Assembly: GCA_002787775.1 (NCBI GenBank)
Contig: PCUW01000032.1
Coordinates: 1-46,612 of the forward strand
Direction of reading: 5' to 3'
Source of the DNA: Bdellovibrionales bacterium CG12_big_fil_rev_8_21_14_0_65_38_15
GTDB taxonomy: Bacteria > Bdellovibrionota > Bacteriovoracia > Bacteriovoracales > Bacteriovoracaceae
DNA length: 46,612 nucleotides
The first letter of the stretch is position 1; each line of letters starts with the position of its first letter. The position numbers were made by a program, and so were the translations under genes. Shown in pieces: positions 20,308 through 29,376 of this stretch. The notes under the pieces were generated by a model. The model was not told the origin of the DNA. It did not search any database and saw only the letters and a list, made by a program, of their open reading frames with translations.

Positions 20308-20643
20308 ATGGCTATAACAGTTAAAACAAACAATGTGGGCATATCACCTCGCAAAGTGCGTCAGGTTATTAACTTGATTCGCAATAAAAAAGCATCAGAT
20401 GCACTACGCACTCTACGCTTTTGTGAGAAGAAAGAAATTTCTTTGATGCTAACTAAACTTATTAATAGTGGTTTAGCGATTGCTTCAGATTCTGAAAAAT
20501 ATGACTTAGATAACTTGGTAGTAACCCAGATCTTCGCTGACGGAGGTCCAACGCTTAAAAGAATTCAACCACGTGCTCAAGGGCGCGCGTTTAGAATTCT
20601 AAAGCGTACAAGCCACGTTACTGTTCAACTTAGCGAAGTTTAA
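20308..20643 (+). CDS. rplV: 50S ribosomal protein L22
   Basis: A 111-residue protein. The start region (VGISPRKVRQVINLIRNKKA) and the end (RIQPRAQGRAFRILKRTSHV) flank the beta-hairpin that narrows the exit tunnel and influences macrolide and nascent-chain arrest. AAGGGG precedes the ATG by about 7 nt. Part of the tightly spaced S10 run. Confidence 0.97.
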   Translation: MAITVKTNNVGISPRKVRQVINLIRNKKASDALRTLRFCEKKEISLMLTKLINSGLAIASDSEKYDLDNLVVTQIFADGGPTLKRIQPRAQGRAFRILKRTSHVTVQLSEV

Positions 20644-20661
20644 TAAGGAAAGAGGAAGATC

Positions 20662-21288
20662 ATGGGACAAAAAGTTCACCCTTACGGATTTAGACTTGGT
20701 TACATTAAAGGCTGGCATTCTAACTGGTATGCAAAAGAAGGATATGCCGACGCCCTACATGAAGACCTAAAGATCCGTCAGTATGTTGAAAAAAACATGA
20801 AGAATGCGGCAGTAGCAAACGTTGATATTTCACGTACGTCTGACCAAGTAAAAGTTACAGTTTTTACTGCTAAGCCTGGCGTAGCAATTGGTAAAAAAGG
20901 TACTGGTATCGAAAAGATTAGAAATGATCTTAAGAAACTTACTAAAGGCACGATGATTTTCAACATCGCTGAAGTAAAGCGCCCAGATGCTGATGCAAAA
21001 CTAATTGCAGAAAACATCGCTGGTCAGCTTGAAAAGCGTGTGGCTTTCCGCCGTGCTATGAAAAAAGTTATGCAATCAGCTTTCCGTGCTGGTGTTAAAG
21101 GTATTCGCGTTCGTACAGCTGGCCGTCTTGGCGGTGCTGAGATCGCTCGTTCAGAAGGTTATTCTGAAAGAAAAGTTCCTTTGCACACACTTAGAGCAGA
21201 TATTGATTACAACACAGCTGAAGCACACACTACTTACGGCGTAATTGGCGTAAAAGTATGGGTTTATAAGGGCGAGATTTACAAATAA
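20662..21288 (+). CDS. rpsC: 30S ribosomal protein S3
   Basis: A 208-residue protein. [20 protein letters not shown] opens the protein. The KH domain carries [15 protein letters not shown] (~residues 73-87), and the C-terminal half carries [21 protein letters not shown]3 forms part of the mRNA entry helicase site of the 30S subunit. It is slightly shorter than the E. coli protein (233), lacking part of the variable C-terminal tail. Confidence 0.97.
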   Translation: MGQKVHPYGFRLGYIKGWHSNWYAKEGYADALHEDLKIRQYVEKNMKNAAVANVDISRTSDQVKVTVFTAKPGVAIGKKGTGIEKIRNDLKKLTKGTMIFNIAEVKRPDADAKLIAENIAGQLEKRVAFRRAMKKVMQSAFRAGVKGIRVRTAGRLGGAEIARSEGYSERKVPLHTLRADIDYNTAEAHTTYGVIGVKVWVYKGEIYK

Positions 21289-21320
21289 TTTCGGGTACTT
21301 AAGGATTAAAGAGGTCCAAA

Positions 21321-21740
21321 ATGTTGAGTCCAAAAAAAGTAAAATGGCGTAAGCAGCAAAAAGGCCGTATGAAGGGCAAAGCTTACCGTGGAAATACGAT
21401 CACCTTTGGTGATTATGCTATACAAGCTACGAGCTGTGGGTATATAACCAACCGCCAAATCGAGGCTGCTCGTATTGCAATGACAAGAAAGATTAAAAGG
21501 GGCGGTAACGTCTGGATTAAGATCTTTCCTGACAAGTCTTTAACCAGAAAACCTGCAGAGGTTCGTATGGGTAAAGGTAAAGGCGCACCAGAATCATGGG
21601 TAGCCGTTGTCAAACCAGGTCGGGTGTTGTTTGAAATAAAACACACAGACGTGGAGTTAACCATCGAAGCACTGAAGCTTGCTGGTTATAAGTTGCCTGT
21701 AAAAACTAAGATTATTAAGCGCGAAGACGCAGCCAATTAG
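21321..21740 (+). CDS. rplP: 50S ribosomal protein L16
   Basis: A 139-residue protein. [19 protein letters not shown], the central [20 protein letters not shown] and [19 protein letters not shown] are canonical. L16 helps place A-site tRNA on the 50S subunit. AGAGG lies ~6 nt before the ATG. Confidence 0.98.
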   Translation: MLSPKKVKWRKQQKGRMKGKAYRGNTITFGDYAIQATSCGYITNRQIEAARIAMTRKIKRGGNVWIKIFPDKSLTRKPAEVRMGKGKGAPESWVAVVKPGRVLFEIKHTDVELTIEALKLAGYKLPVKTKIIKREDAAN

Positions 21741-21765
21741 TAGATGTTGATTCGAAGAGGAAGTT

Positions 21766-21969
21766 ATGGCAGACGTATTAAAAACTGAAGAAATTAAGAA
21801 TTGGGATGCTAGCAAAATTGATGCGAAAGTCGTTGACCTTCGTAAGCAAATTTTTGGCCTTAGAATGCAGCAATCTGCAGCCGGCATGGAAAAGCCTCAC
21901 CAGCTTAAAATTCTTAAGAAGAATATTGCTCGTTTATTAACAATTAAAACAGCAACACAAGCGAAGTAG
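21766..21969 (+). CDS. rpmC: 50S ribosomal protein L29
   Basis: A 67-residue two-helix protein. The conserved core is LRKQIFGLRMQQSAAGMEKP followed by KKNIARLLTI. L29 is near the tunnel exit beside L23. GAAGAGGAAG lies just before the ATG. It ends 8 bases before rpsQ starts. Confidence 0.94.
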   Translation: MADVLKTEEIKNWDASKIDAKVVDLRKQIFGLRMQQSAAGMEKPHQLKILKKNIARLLTIKTATQAK

Positions 21970-21977
21970 AGAGTTAT

Positions 21978-22241
21978 ATGACTACAGAAATTAACAATGC
22001 TTTTAAACGTAAATTATCTGGTGTTGTTGTTAGCAACAAAAATGAAAAAACGATCGTTGTAAATGTTCAACGTCGTTATAAGCATGGCACTTATTCTAAG
22101 TTTATTACGAAGTCTAAGAAATACCATGCTCATGATGTTGAAAACAAAGCTACAGTTGGTGATTTAGTAACAATTATTGAGTCACGCCCATATTCGAAAT
22201 TAAAGAAATGGGAACTTTTAAGTATTAATACTGCGAAATAA
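21978..22241 (+). CDS. rpsQ: 30S ribosomal protein S17
   Basis: An 87-residue OB-fold protein that binds the 5' domain of 16S rRNA early in assembly. RKLSGVVVSNKNEKTIVVNV, YSKFITKSKKYHAHD and VGDLVTIIESRPYSKLKKW are typical. It sits between rpmC and rplN in standard order. Confidence 0.97.
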   Translation: MTTEINNAFKRKLSGVVVSNKNEKTIVVNVQRRYKHGTYSKFITKSKKYHAHDVENKATVGDLVTIIESRPYSKLKKWELLSINTAK

Positions 22242-22270
22242 GATATCGCTGAGGATAGTGAGGCATTGCC

Positions 22271-22639
22271 ATGATTCAAATGCAATCGAGACTAGATGTT
22301 GCTGACAACTCTGGTGCTAAAGAAGTGAAATGTATTAAAGTGCTTGGTGGATCTAAGCGCATGTCTGCTGGACTTGGTGACATTGTTGTCGTCGCTGTTC
22401 AGCAAGCCCTTCCTGGTGGAAAAATCAAAAAGGGTGATGTGAAAAAAGCTGTAATCGTAAGAACTGTATACCCAATTCGTCGCGAAGATGGTTCATACAT
22501 TCGTTTCGATCAAAACAGTGTTGTAATTTTGAACCCTAATAACGAGCCAGTAGGTACACGTATTTTTGGACCTGTTGCTCGTGAATTAAGAAATATGAAT
22601 TTTACTAAGATTTGTTCTCTTGCCCCAGAAGTTCTGTAA
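22271..22639 (+). CDS. rplN: 50S ribosomal protein L14
   Basis: A 122-residue protein. [20 protein letters not shown] is the family start, and [19 protein letters not shown] lies in the middle. L14 lies at the subunit interface and is the docking site of the RsfS silencing factor. A GAGG motif lies ~9 nt before the ATG. First gene of what would be the spc operon; no separate promoter is obvious in the 29-base gap. Confidence 0.98.
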   Translation: MIQMQSRLDVADNSGAKEVKCIKVLGGSKRMSAGLGDIVVVAVQQALPGGKIKKGDVKKAVIVRTVYPIRREDGSYIRFDQNSVVILNPNNEPVGTRIFGPVARELRNMNFTKICSLAPEVL

Positions 22640-22656
22640 GGCAAATAGGAAAAGTT

Positions 22657-22968
22657 ATGCAAAAGATGAAATTAAAAGATGAAGTCATTGTTCTAGCTGG
22701 AAAAGATAAGGGCAAAACTGGAACTGTTGAAAAGATTTTCGACAGCAACAAAAAAATCCTTGTTAAAGGTGTAAACCTTGTGAAAAAAGCGGTTCGCCCT
22801 TCACAAGAAAACCCAGCTGGTGGATTCCTTGAAGTTGAACGTCCAGTTCATGCAAGTAACCTAGCTTTGATTAGCCCAAAAACAAATAAAGCTACTCGCG
22901 TACGTATTGAAGTTCGCGATGGTAAAAAAGTACGCGTCGCTGTTAAATGCGGCTCGGTACTTAAGTAA
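22657..22968 (+). CDS. rplX: 50S ribosomal protein L24
   Basis: A 103-residue KOW-type protein. ATG 22657 is the chosen start, with AGGA 6 nt upstream and the usual family length; the longer open frame from 22612 overlaps rplN and is not a gene start. MKLKDEVIVLAGKDKGKTG and the loop VKKAVRPSQENPAGGFLEVE are diagnostic. L24 initiates 50S assembly. Confidence 0.97.
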   Translation: MQKMKLKDEVIVLAGKDKGKTGTVEKIFDSNKKILVKGVNLVKKAVRPSQENPAGGFLEVERPVHASNLALISPKTNKATRVRIEVRDGKKVRVAVKCGSVLK

Positions 22969-22986
22969 TAGGTAGTAGAGGCATTT

Positions 22987-23529
22987 ATGAAAAGTCGCTT
23001 AAATGAAATGTATGGCAAAGAAATTAAACCAGAAATGGTTAAGAAATTCGGCTATAAAAACATCAATCAGGTTCCAAAGCTTGAAAAAATTATCGTAAAC
23101 AGCGTTACTCGTGATGCAGTTTCTAACGGTAAAGTTGTTGATAGCATCGTTGAAGATCTTGCTGCAATCACAGGTCAAAAACCAGTAGTTGCTCGTGCTA
23201 AGAATTCAATTGCTGGATTTAAGCTTCGTGAAGGAATGCCACTTGGTGCTTTCGTTACTCTTCGTGGCGAAAAAATGTATGAGTTTCTTGATCGTTTGAT
23301 CAACGTCTCACTACCACGTGTTCGTGACTTCCGTGGTGTATCTTCTAAGGCATTCGATGGCCGTGGAAACTACACTCTTGGTATGAAAGAACAAATTATT
23401 TTCCCAGAAATTAACTATGACAAAATTGATAAAGTTCGTGGTCTCGGTATTTCTATCGTAACTACTGCTAAATCAAATGAGGAAGGCCGCGAGCTACTAA
23501 GCTTGTTTGGCATGCCATTTAGGAAATAA
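22987..23529 (+). CDS. rplE: 50S ribosomal protein L5
   Basis: A 180-residue protein. [60 protein letters not shown] and [19 protein letters not shown] match L5. It carries 5S rRNA into the central protuberance and contacts P-site tRNA. GTAGAGG precedes the start. Confidence 0.98.
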   Translation: MKSRLNEMYGKEIKPEMVKKFGYKNINQVPKLEKIIVNSVTRDAVSNGKVVDSIVEDLAAITGQKPVVARAKNSIAGFKLREGMPLGAFVTLRGEKMYEFLDRLINVSLPRVRDFRGVSSKAFDGRGNYTLGMKEQIIFPEINYDKIDKVRGLGISIVTTAKSNEEGRELLSLFGMPFRK

Positions 23530-23543
23530 GGAAAGAGGTTAGG

Positions 23544-23852
23544 ATGCCAGCACGTATTGCAAAAATGGTTTCAAACAGTAAAAAGACAAAGCTGTCAAAA
23601 AGATACGCTGAAAAGCGTGCAGAGCTTAAGAAAAGGTTGATTGATGAAAATCTATCAGCTGATGAAAGAGCAGCAGCTATGTTCGCGCTACAACGTTTGC
23701 CTAGAAATTCATCACCGGTTCGTATTCGTAACCGTTGTTTGTTGACTGGTCGTTCACGCGGATATTATAGAGCATTTAAACTTTCACGTATCGCCTTGCG
23801 CGACTACGCCTTGCGCGGCATGCTTCCAGGTGTCACCAAGTCGAGCTGGTAA
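23544..23852 (+). CDS. rpsN: 30S ribosomal protein S14, zinc-free long form
   Basis: A 102-residue protein with only one cysteine in the region where short S14 proteins have a CxxC zinc ribbon ([16 protein letters not shown]), so it is the zinc-independent long type as in E. coli. [15 protein letters not shown] and the C-terminal [12 protein letters not shown] are conserved. It completes the 30S head next to S3 and S10. A long-form S14 encoded inside the spc group suits a proteobacterium-like lineage. Confidence 0.97.
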   Translation: MPARIAKMVSNSKKTKLSKRYAEKRAELKKRLIDENLSADERAAAMFALQRLPRNSSPVRIRNRCLLTGRSRGYYRAFKLSRIALRDYALRGMLPGVTKSSW

Positions 23853-23869
23853 TTTAGGAGATTTGAGCC

Positions 23870-24253
23870 ATGATGACAGATCCTATTGCAGACATGCTAA
23901 CTCGTATTCGTAACGCCATTAGTGCGGGTCACGATCGTGTTGAGATTCCTGCAAGCAAAATGAAAGCTGGTATTTGTAAAGTTCTTAAAGACGAAGGTTT
24001 TATCAAGTCTTTTAAGATCATTGCTAAATCTCAAGCAGATATTAAATTAAAAGTAGTCTTTAAAGAGGGCGCTATCGAGGGAATTCAGCGTGTATCAACA
24101 CCTGGTCTTCGTCGCTATTCTAGCTACCAAGATACTCCAAGAGTAATGAGCGGATTGGGTACATCAATCCTTTCAACTTCAAAAGGTATCGTTTCAACTC
24201 GTGATGCTAAAAAGTTGAAAATTGGTGGCGAAGTAATTTGTAACGTTTGGTAA
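23870..24253 (+). CDS. rpsH: 30S ribosomal protein S8
   Basis: A 127-residue protein. MTDPIADMLTRIRNAISAGH and the C-terminal STSKGIVSTRDAKKLKIGGE are diagnostic. Tandem ATGs at 23870 and 23873 make the exact start uncertain by one residue; GGAG is better spaced to the first. S8 binds the central domain of 16S rRNA and in E. coli represses the spc operon. Confidence 0.98.
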   Translation: MMTDPIADMLTRIRNAISAGHDRVEIPASKMKAGICKVLKDEGFIKSFKIIAKSQADIKLKVVFKEGAIEGIQRVSTPGLRRYSSYQDTPRVMSGLGTSILSTSKGIVSTRDAKKLKIGGEVICNVW

Positions 24254-24286
24254 GCTCTTAGATTGTTGAAAACTGAGGAATGAGCT

Positions 24287-24826
24287 ATGTCGAGAATTGG
24301 AAAAAACCCTATTGTTTTGCCTGAAAAGGTAGAAGTAAAAATCGAAGAAACTGCGGTTTCTGTAAAAGGTCCAAAAGGCCAATTGAATTTTACTTTTCCT
24401 AATAACGTAAAGTTTGAAAATAACGGCAAAGAAATAACTGTAGCACCTGTTGATGAGTCTATTAAGGCTCGTGCAATGTGGGGCACTGCCCGTACGATCG
24501 TTAGCAACATGGTTGTTGGCGTGAGCACTGGTTTTGTTAAGTCTTTGGAGTTTAACGGTGTTGGTTATAAAGCTGTAGTTTCAGGTGACATGCTCACTTT
24601 GAACCTTGGTTACTCACACCCAATTGATTTTAAGCTTCCTGACGGAATCACTGCAAAGGTAACAAAAAACGTTATCGATTTTGCTGGTTGTGATAAGGAA
24701 CTTGTCGGTTATGTCGCATCTAAAGTGCGTTCATTCCGTCCACCTGAGCCATATAAAGGTAAAGGTCTTAAATACACTGATGAAACAATTATTCGTAAAG
24801 CTGGTAAGACCGGCGGTAAGAAGTAA
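24287..24826 (+). CDS. rplF: 50S ribosomal protein L6
   Basis: A 179-residue protein. MSRIGKNPIVLPEKVEVKIE is the normal start, and the C-terminal domain ends with FRPPEPYKGKGLKYTDE. L6 binds near the sarcin-ricin loop and stalk base. GAGGAATGAG precedes the start. Standard spc order. Confidence 0.98.
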   Translation: MSRIGKNPIVLPEKVEVKIEETAVSVKGPKGQLNFTFPNNVKFENNGKEITVAPVDESIKARAMWGTARTIVSNMVVGVSTGFVKSLEFNGVGYKAVVSGDMLTLNLGYSHPIDFKLPDGITAKVTKNVIDFAGCDKELVGYVASKVRSFRPPEPYKGKGLKYTDETIIRKAGKTGGKK

Positions 24827-24855
24827 TAGGCTGTTAGCCAGACTTAGGTGAAAAA

Positions 24856-25230
24856 ATGAGAAAGCCATTAAAAAAATTAAAAGATGAAGGTCAAGCAAAG
24901 CGTTTGCGCCGTAAACTTTCAATCCGTAAGAAGATTGAAGGAGATACTGCACGTCCACGTCTATGTGCTGTACGTTCAAATAAAAACCTTTCTGTCCAAG
25001 TTGTTGACGATGCAAAAGGTGTAACACTTTTCGCAGTATCAACTTTTGGTAAGAATGCTGTTGGCAAGGGTAGTAACAAAGAAGCTGCAAAGCTTGTTGG
25101 TGCTAAAGTTGCTGAGAAACTAAAAGCAAATAATATTGCCACCGCCGTATTTGACCGCAACGGCTTTCAATATGCGGGTGTCCTTTCAGTTTTAGCGGAT
25201 AGCATTCGCGAAAACGGAATTCAGGTTTAA
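24856..25230 (+). CDS. rplR: 50S ribosomal protein L18
   Basis: A 124-residue 5S rRNA-binding protein. The basic N-terminus (RKPLKKLKDEGQAKRLRRKL) is followed by RPRLCAVRSNKNLSVQVVDD and the C-terminal FDRNGFQYAGVLSVLADSIR. It joins L5 and L25-type proteins on 5S rRNA. AGGTG lies before the ATG, and rpsE follows after 14 bases. Confidence 0.97.
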   Translation: MRKPLKKLKDEGQAKRLRRKLSIRKKIEGDTARPRLCAVRSNKNLSVQVVDDAKGVTLFAVSTFGKNAVGKGSNKEAAKLVGAKVAEKLKANNIATAVFDRNGFQYAGVLSVLADSIRENGIQV

Positions 25231-25244
25231 GGTTGGGGTTGTAA

Positions 25245-25859
25245 ATGAGCGAAGAAACTAAAACTGAAGAAAACACTGTAGAAGAGGGAGCAAAGCAAGA
25301 GCGCGCTCCTCGTGGTGGAAAAGGCAAAAGAGATAATAATAACTCTCGCGCTAAAAAAGCTGCACCAGCTGTTGAATCTGAATTTGAAGAGCGTGTTGTT
25401 GCTGTTAACCGCGTTGCTAAAGTTGTGAAGGGTGGACGTCGTTTCTCTTTCTCAGCTCTAATGATCGTTGGTGATAAAAAAGGTCGCGTTGGTTACGGAC
25501 TTGGTAAAGCCAAAGAAGTTCCTGAGGCAATTAGAAAAGCAACTCAAGCTGCACATAAAAATATGATCACTGTACCTCTTGAACATGGAACAATTCCTCA
25601 CAAGATTATCGGTGAGTTTGATGCAGGAAAGCTATTATTTATGCCAGCTGCTGACGGTACTGGTGTTAAAGCTGCTGGTGCTTGTCGTTCAATTCTTGAA
25701 CTTGCAGGCGTTCGTAACTGTATGACGAAATCATTACGTGGTAACAATCCACATAATATTGTTAAAGCGACTTTCCAAGCATTAACAGGCCTTCGTTCAA
25801 TTGAACAAGTAGCAGCTGCTCGTGGCAAAGACCCAAAAGGTCTTCGTCTTAAGCAATAA
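25245..25859 (+). CDS. rpsE: 30S ribosomal protein S5 with N-terminal extension
   Basis: A 204-residue protein, against 167 in E. coli. Core homology begins at about residue 46 ([20 protein letters not shown]) and includes the fidelity-region residues [20 protein letters not shown]. The first ~36 extra residues are charge-segregated: acidic at 1-14, then Lys/Arg/Gly/Asn-rich to ~38. S5 works with S4 in decoding fidelity and with S3 at mRNA entry. The ATG at 25245 is the only clear start and follows a GGTTGGGG run. Confidence 0.97.
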   Translation: MSEETKTEENTVEEGAKQERAPRGGKGKRDNNNSRAKKAAPAVESEFEERVVAVNRVAKVVKGGRRFSFSALMIVGDKKGRVGYGLGKAKEVPEAIRKATQAAHKNMITVPLEHGTIPHKIIGEFDAGKLLFMPAADGTGVKAAGACRSILELAGVRNCMTKSLRGNNPHNIVKATFQALTGLRSIEQVAAARGKDPKGLRLKQ

Positions 25860-25877
25860 GTTGCATAGGAAATAGAA

Positions 25878-26060
25878 ATGACGAATAAAACAATTACAGT
25901 AAAATTGAAAAAGAGCATGAACGGATGTACAGATAAGCAAAAGAACCAAGTAAAGGGTTTAGGTTTGCGTCGTATTGGTCATGAACGTACTTTGGAGAAC
26001 ACTCCTTCAGTTCGCGGCATGATTAAGAAAATTATCCACATGTTGGAAATTAAAGAATAA
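25878..26060 (+). CDS. rpmD: 50S ribosomal protein L30
   Basis: A 60-residue protein. TITVKLKKSMNGCTDKQKNQ, GLGLRRIGHERTLENTPSVR and the C-terminal MIKKIIHMLEIKE match bacterial L30. It lies between rpsE and rplO, the standard position. TAGGA is ~8-10 nt upstream of the start. Confidence 0.95.
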   Translation: MTNKTITVKLKKSMNGCTDKQKNQVKGLGLRRIGHERTLENTPSVRGMIKKIIHMLEIKE

Positions 26061-26085
26061 CTAAAGAAATAGTTGAGAGGATCGT

Positions 26086-26541
26086 ATGTTAACTTTGAAG
26101 AACCTCAGTAGCCCAAAAGGCGCACATAAAAACATCAAGCGTATCGGTCGCGGACAAGGCTCTGGCCAAGGTCAGCAAGCTGGTAAAGGTCATAAAGGCC
26201 AAAAAGCACGCGCTGGTGGCGGAGTTCGTACCGGATTTATCGGTGGTGCGATGCCTCTTTATATGCGTTTGCCAAAGAAAGGTTTCAAAAACGCATTGTT
26301 TAAGACAGAATACGCTATCGTTAATTTGTCAGTTATTGCTGAAAAATTTGATGCTGGTGAAGTTACTCGTGAAGCTTTGATTGATGCTAAGGTTCTTAAC
26401 GGAAACAATAAGCGTCTTCCAATCAAAATTCTTGGCGAAGGTGAACTTACAAAAGCATTAACTTTCGTTAATATCGACAAGTTTTCAAAATCAGCTTCAG
26501 AAGCAATTTCTAAAGCTGGTGGAAAAATCGAAACTAAATAA
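26086..26541 (+). CDS. rplO: 50S ribosomal protein L15
   Basis: A 151-residue protein. LKNLSSPKGAHKNIKRIGRG and the Gly-rich basic extension (GQGSGQGQQAGKGHKGQKAR, then GGAMPLYMRLPKKGF) are typical. L15 is a late assembly protein in the 50S core. GAGAGGA lies just before the ATG. secY follows after 20 bases. Confidence 0.97.
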   Translation: MLTLKNLSSPKGAHKNIKRIGRGQGSGQGQQAGKGHKGQKARAGGGVRTGFIGGAMPLYMRLPKKGFKNALFKTEYAIVNLSVIAEKFDAGEVTREALIDAKVLNGNNKRLPIKILGEGELTKALTFVNIDKFSKSASEAISKAGGKIETK

Positions 26542-26561
26542 TAAGACAAGGAATTCGAGGA

Positions 26562-27872
26562 ATGTCGAGCGCTCAAGGAAAACTAGACGAGCTTAAGAAA
26601 AAGATCCTCGCCACATTCCTCCTACTGGTCGTGTACCGCCTTGCTGCGCAGGTTCCCGTACCTGGAGTGAATGCTGAGGCGATCAAAAGCTACTTCGCTG
26701 AAGGCGGCGGTGGACTTTTTGATATCATCAATACCTTTTCAGGTGGTGCTTTTAAGCGCTTCTCTGTTTTGGCTTTGGGGATCATGCCTTATATCACCAC
26801 TTCCATTATCTTTTCACTTCTTGGGGAAGTTATTCCTCAAATTGCTGAACTTCAAAACGATGCTGATGGTAATAAAAAGATCCAGAAATGGACTCGTTAT
26901 GCCACAGTCGTTCTGTGCTGTATCCAGGGTTACGGAATGGCGGCAGTATTTGAAGGGTTCAAGACAGGTGGTGGAATGCCAGTTATTCCTGAACCAGGAA
27001 TGCTATTTAGATTAACCACAATGATCACACTTGCTGGTGGAACTATGTTCCTTCTTTGGCTTGGTGAGAGAATTACTGAATATGGCTTAGAAAATGGCGT
27101 ATCTTTAATTATCTTTGCTGGTATCGCTGTTGAAGTTCCATCTGAACTTCTGCAAAAGTTAACTCTTTATAGAAGTGGTGAATTAACAGGAATGAGCATG
27201 CTTGTTTATTTCGGTGTCATCGCAGCTGCATTTTTTGTAGTAGCGTTTATCGAAAGAGCATTCAGATCAATCCCTGTTCAGTACGCAAAGAAAGTCGTCA
27301 ACAACCGTGTTTATGGAGGAACTCAAACTCTTCCAATGCGTGTTGATACTGGTGGAGTTATGCCTCCAATTCTTGCTTCTTCACTTCTTGCTGCGCCGGC
27401 TACACTTGCTAGCTTTATTCCTGCAGAAAGTGCGATTAAGCCTTATTTAGATACTATTCAACAGTCTCTATACCCGGGACAATTGTTGTTTAACGTCGTG
27501 TTTGCTCTTTTGATTGTTTATATGTGCTATTTCTATGCACCTATTCAGTTTAAGACGAACAAAATTTCTGAAATGCTACAAAAGAATAACGCCTTTATTC
27601 CAGGGATTCGTCCGGGAACTAAGACGAAAGAATACCTAGACTTTATCCTTAACCGTTTAACGTTCTTTGGTGCCCTTTTCTTGGTTGTTATTTGCGTTCT
27701 TCCTGACCTTATCATTGGTGGCCACACTCGCTTAGGCGGAACCGCTCTTTTGATTTTGGTCAGTGTTTCAGTTCGTGTCATGATGAATATTCAGTCCTTC
27801 ATGTTCGCCGATCGCTATGAGACCTCGTACAAGTCGAAAGGCAAGTACAGCGGCAACAACAGAAGGTTCTAG
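26562..27872 (+). CDS. secY: SecY, preprotein translocase channel
   Basis: A 436-residue polytopic protein with about ten hydrophobic segments. Recognisable parts are RLAAQVPVPGVN (first helix exit), FSVLALGIMPYITTSIIFSL (helix 2 region), RAFRSIPVQYAKK (cytosolic loop), MRVDTGGVMPPILASSL and the C-terminal RPGTKTKEYLDFILNRLTFF. It forms the SecYEG pore together with SecE encoded ~25 kb upstream. TTCGAGG is close to the ATG. It ends two bases before adk. Confidence 0.98.
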   Translation: MSSAQGKLDELKKKILATFLLLVVYRLAAQVPVPGVNAEAIKSYFAEGGGGLFDIINTFSGGAFKRFSVLALGIMPYITTSIIFSLLGEVIPQIAELQNDADGNKKIQKWTRYATVVLCCIQGYGMAAVFEGFKTGGGMPVIPEPGMLFRLTTMITLAGGTMFLLWLGERITEYGLENGVSLIIFAGIAVEVPSELLQKLTLYRSGELTGMSMLVYFGVIAAAFFVVAFIERAFRSIPVQYAKKVVNNRVYGGTQTLPMRVDTGGVMPPILASSLLAAPATLASFIPAESAIKPYLDTIQQSLYPGQLLFNVVFALLIVYMCYFYAPIQFKTNKISEMLQKNNAFIPGIRPGTKTKEYLDFILNRLTFFGALFLVVICVLPDLIIGGHTRLGGTALLILVSVSVRVMMNIQSFMFADRYETSYKSKGKYSGNNRRF

Positions 27873-27874
27873 GT

Positions 27875-28513
27875 ATGGCGTCCCAGTTAATTTTCTTAGG
27901 TGCACCGGGTTCCGGTAAGGGAACCCAAGCTGCAAGAGTTGTCTCTGAGCTTGGTTATGTGCATCTATCAACTGGTGATCTGCTTCGAAGTGAAATCAAG
28001 TCTGGCTCTGTGCTTGGCAAGAAAGTTACGGCCATCATGGATGCCGGAAAACTAGTTGATGATCAGACCATGATTGAGCTTCTAAAGGCTAATTGTGATC
28101 TATCTGATAAGAACTATATCTTTGATGGTTATCCACGCAATGGGGACCAAGCAAAGGTCTTAGACAGTGAATTTCTAAAAGGGACTTCATCTAAGGCGAT
28201 CTATTTTGATATTGATCTAGATTTGTTGGCCAAAAGGCTAGTGAACCGTAGAACTTGTGGCGATTGTGGTGAGATTTATAATCTTATCAGTAAACCACCA
28301 AAGACTGCGGGTGTATGTGATAAATGCGGTGGACATAATCTACAGCAACGAAAAGACGACAACGAAGAGACAGTGAAAACTCGTCTTGGAGTGTTCCGCG
28401 AAGCTATTGAGCCAGTACTTGCTCATTATCAAGGCCAAGACCGCCTGATTCGCGTTGATGCGTCGGCATCTTCTGATGCAGTGTTTAATGAATTAAAACA
28501 AGCTATTAAGTAG
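27875..28513 (+). CDS. adk: Adenylate kinase, zinc-containing LID form
   Basis: A 212-residue enzyme converting ATP + AMP to 2 ADP. The P-loop is GAPGSGKGTQ (~residues 9-18), the AMP-binding part reads HLSTGDLLRSEI, and FDGYPRN is present. The LID domain carries two Cys pairs (RRTCGDCGEIYN and GVCDKCGG), the four-cysteine zinc site. Its coding start lies two bases after secY, the common secY-adk arrangement, so it is co-transcribed with the translocase gene. No map gene intervenes before infA. Confidence 0.97.
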   Translation: MASQLIFLGAPGSGKGTQAARVVSELGYVHLSTGDLLRSEIKSGSVLGKKVTAIMDAGKLVDDQTMIELLKANCDLSDKNYIFDGYPRNGDQAKVLDSEFLKGTSSKAIYFDIDLDLLAKRLVNRRTCGDCGEIYNLISKPPKTAGVCDKCGGHNLQQRKDDNEETVKTRLGVFREAIEPVLAHYQGQDRLIRVDASASSDAVFNELKQAIK

Positions 28514-28540
28514 CGCATTTTTAAGATTAACTGATTGAGC

Positions 28541-28568
28541 TTGCCATTTGGGTCTTGGCCCTTATATA
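28541..28568 (+). promoter_or_regulatory. candidate promoter of the infA-rplQ group
   Basis: TTGCCA (28541-28546, five of six) with a 16-nt spacer and TATATA (28563-28568, four of six) lie in the 88-base adk-infA gap, 34 bases before the infA ATG. It would give the alpha group an entry point of its own. Confidence 0.5.
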
Positions 28569-28601
28569 CAAGCTCACTATTATGGGATTTTGTGTTTAAT
28601 T

Positions 28602-28826
28602 ATGACCGATAAAGAAGTCATCGAAGTTGAGGGTGAAGTAACTGAACTATTACCCAACACGAAGTTCAGAGTAAGTCTGCCGAATGGTCATTCTATCATT
28701 GCCCACATTAGTGGGAAAATGAGAATGCACTTTATTAAGATTTTACCCGGCGACAAAGTGTTAGTTGAAATTAGTAAGTACGATCTAACGAAGGGTCGTA
28801 TTACATATAGAAGTAAAGGCCGTTAA
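28602..28826 (+). CDS. infA: Translation initiation factor IF-1
   Basis: A 74-residue OB-fold protein. ATG 28602 gives the family's normal start ([20 protein letters not shown]); the frame is open further upstream to 28548 but that part is unrelated. [17 protein letters not shown] and [11 protein letters not shown] are diagnostic. IF-1 blocks the 30S A site during initiation. The Shine-Dalgarno is poor (nearest purine run GGGA is ~14 nt away). It leads the infA-rpmJ-rpsM-rpsK-rpoA-rplQ group. Confidence 0.96.
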   Translation: MTDKEVIEVEGEVTELLPNTKFRVSLPNGHSIIAHISGKMRMHFIKILPGDKVLVEISKYDLTKGRITYRSKGR

Positions 28827-28840
28827 AAGAGGAAGCAGTT

Positions 28841-28957
28841 ATGAAAGTTCGTTCTTCTGTGAAAAACATTTGTAAAGATTGCAAAGTCATCAAACGTAAA
28901 GGTGTACTTCGCGTTGTTTGCAAAAAGAATCCAAAACACAAACAAAGACAAGGTTAA
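28841..28957 (+). CDS. rpmJ: 50S ribosomal protein L36
   Basis: A 38-residue protein, too short for routine open-frame lists but clear by sequence and position. It begins [20 protein letters not shown]. Zinc-ribbon ligands are C11, C14, C27 and H33, so this is the zinc-binding form. AGAGGAAG lies ~5 nt before the ATG. It occupies the standard infA-rpmJ-rpsM position. Confidence 0.96.
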   Translation: MKVRSSVKNICKDCKVIKRKGVLRVVCKKNPKHKQRQG

Positions 28958-28976
28958 TTAAAAGGGGAGTGTAGCT

Positions 28977-29360
28977 ATGGCACGTATTCTAGGCGTTGAT
29001 ATTCCTCGCAACAAAATCATGAGAGTAGCTTTGCGTTCTCTTTATGGTGTCGGTCCAAAGGTTGCTCAAGAAGTTCTTGAGAAAGCTAATATCGATGCAC
29101 TGAAGAGCTCTAATGATTTGAGCGAAGAAGAAGTCAACACAATTCGTCTAATTTTAGAAGAGCAGTACACGGTAGAAGGTGATCTTCGTCGTGAAGTCGG
29201 CTTGAGTATTAAACGTCTCAAAGACATGGGTTGTTATCGTGGCGTACGCCACCGCAAAGGGCTACCAGTGCGCGGTCAAAGAACGCACACTAATGCTCGT
29301 ACTCGTAAGGGTAAAGCGGTTGCTATCGCAGGTAAAAAATCTATCAAGTCGATGAAGTAA
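28977..29360 (+). CDS. rpsM: 30S ribosomal protein S13
   Basis: A 127-residue protein. [36 protein letters not shown] and the basic C-terminal tail ([18 protein letters not shown]) are canonical. S13 bridges to the 50S subunit and to P-site tRNA. GGGGAG lies ~7 nt upstream of the start. rpsK follows after 16 bases. Confidence 0.98.
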   Translation: MARILGVDIPRNKIMRVALRSLYGVGPKVAQEVLEKANIDALKSSNDLSEEEVNTIRLILEEQYTVEGDLRREVGLSIKRLKDMGCYRGVRHRKGLPVRGQRTHTNARTRKGKAVAIAGKKSIKSMK

Positions 29361-29376
29361 TCGAGCGGAGTAAATC

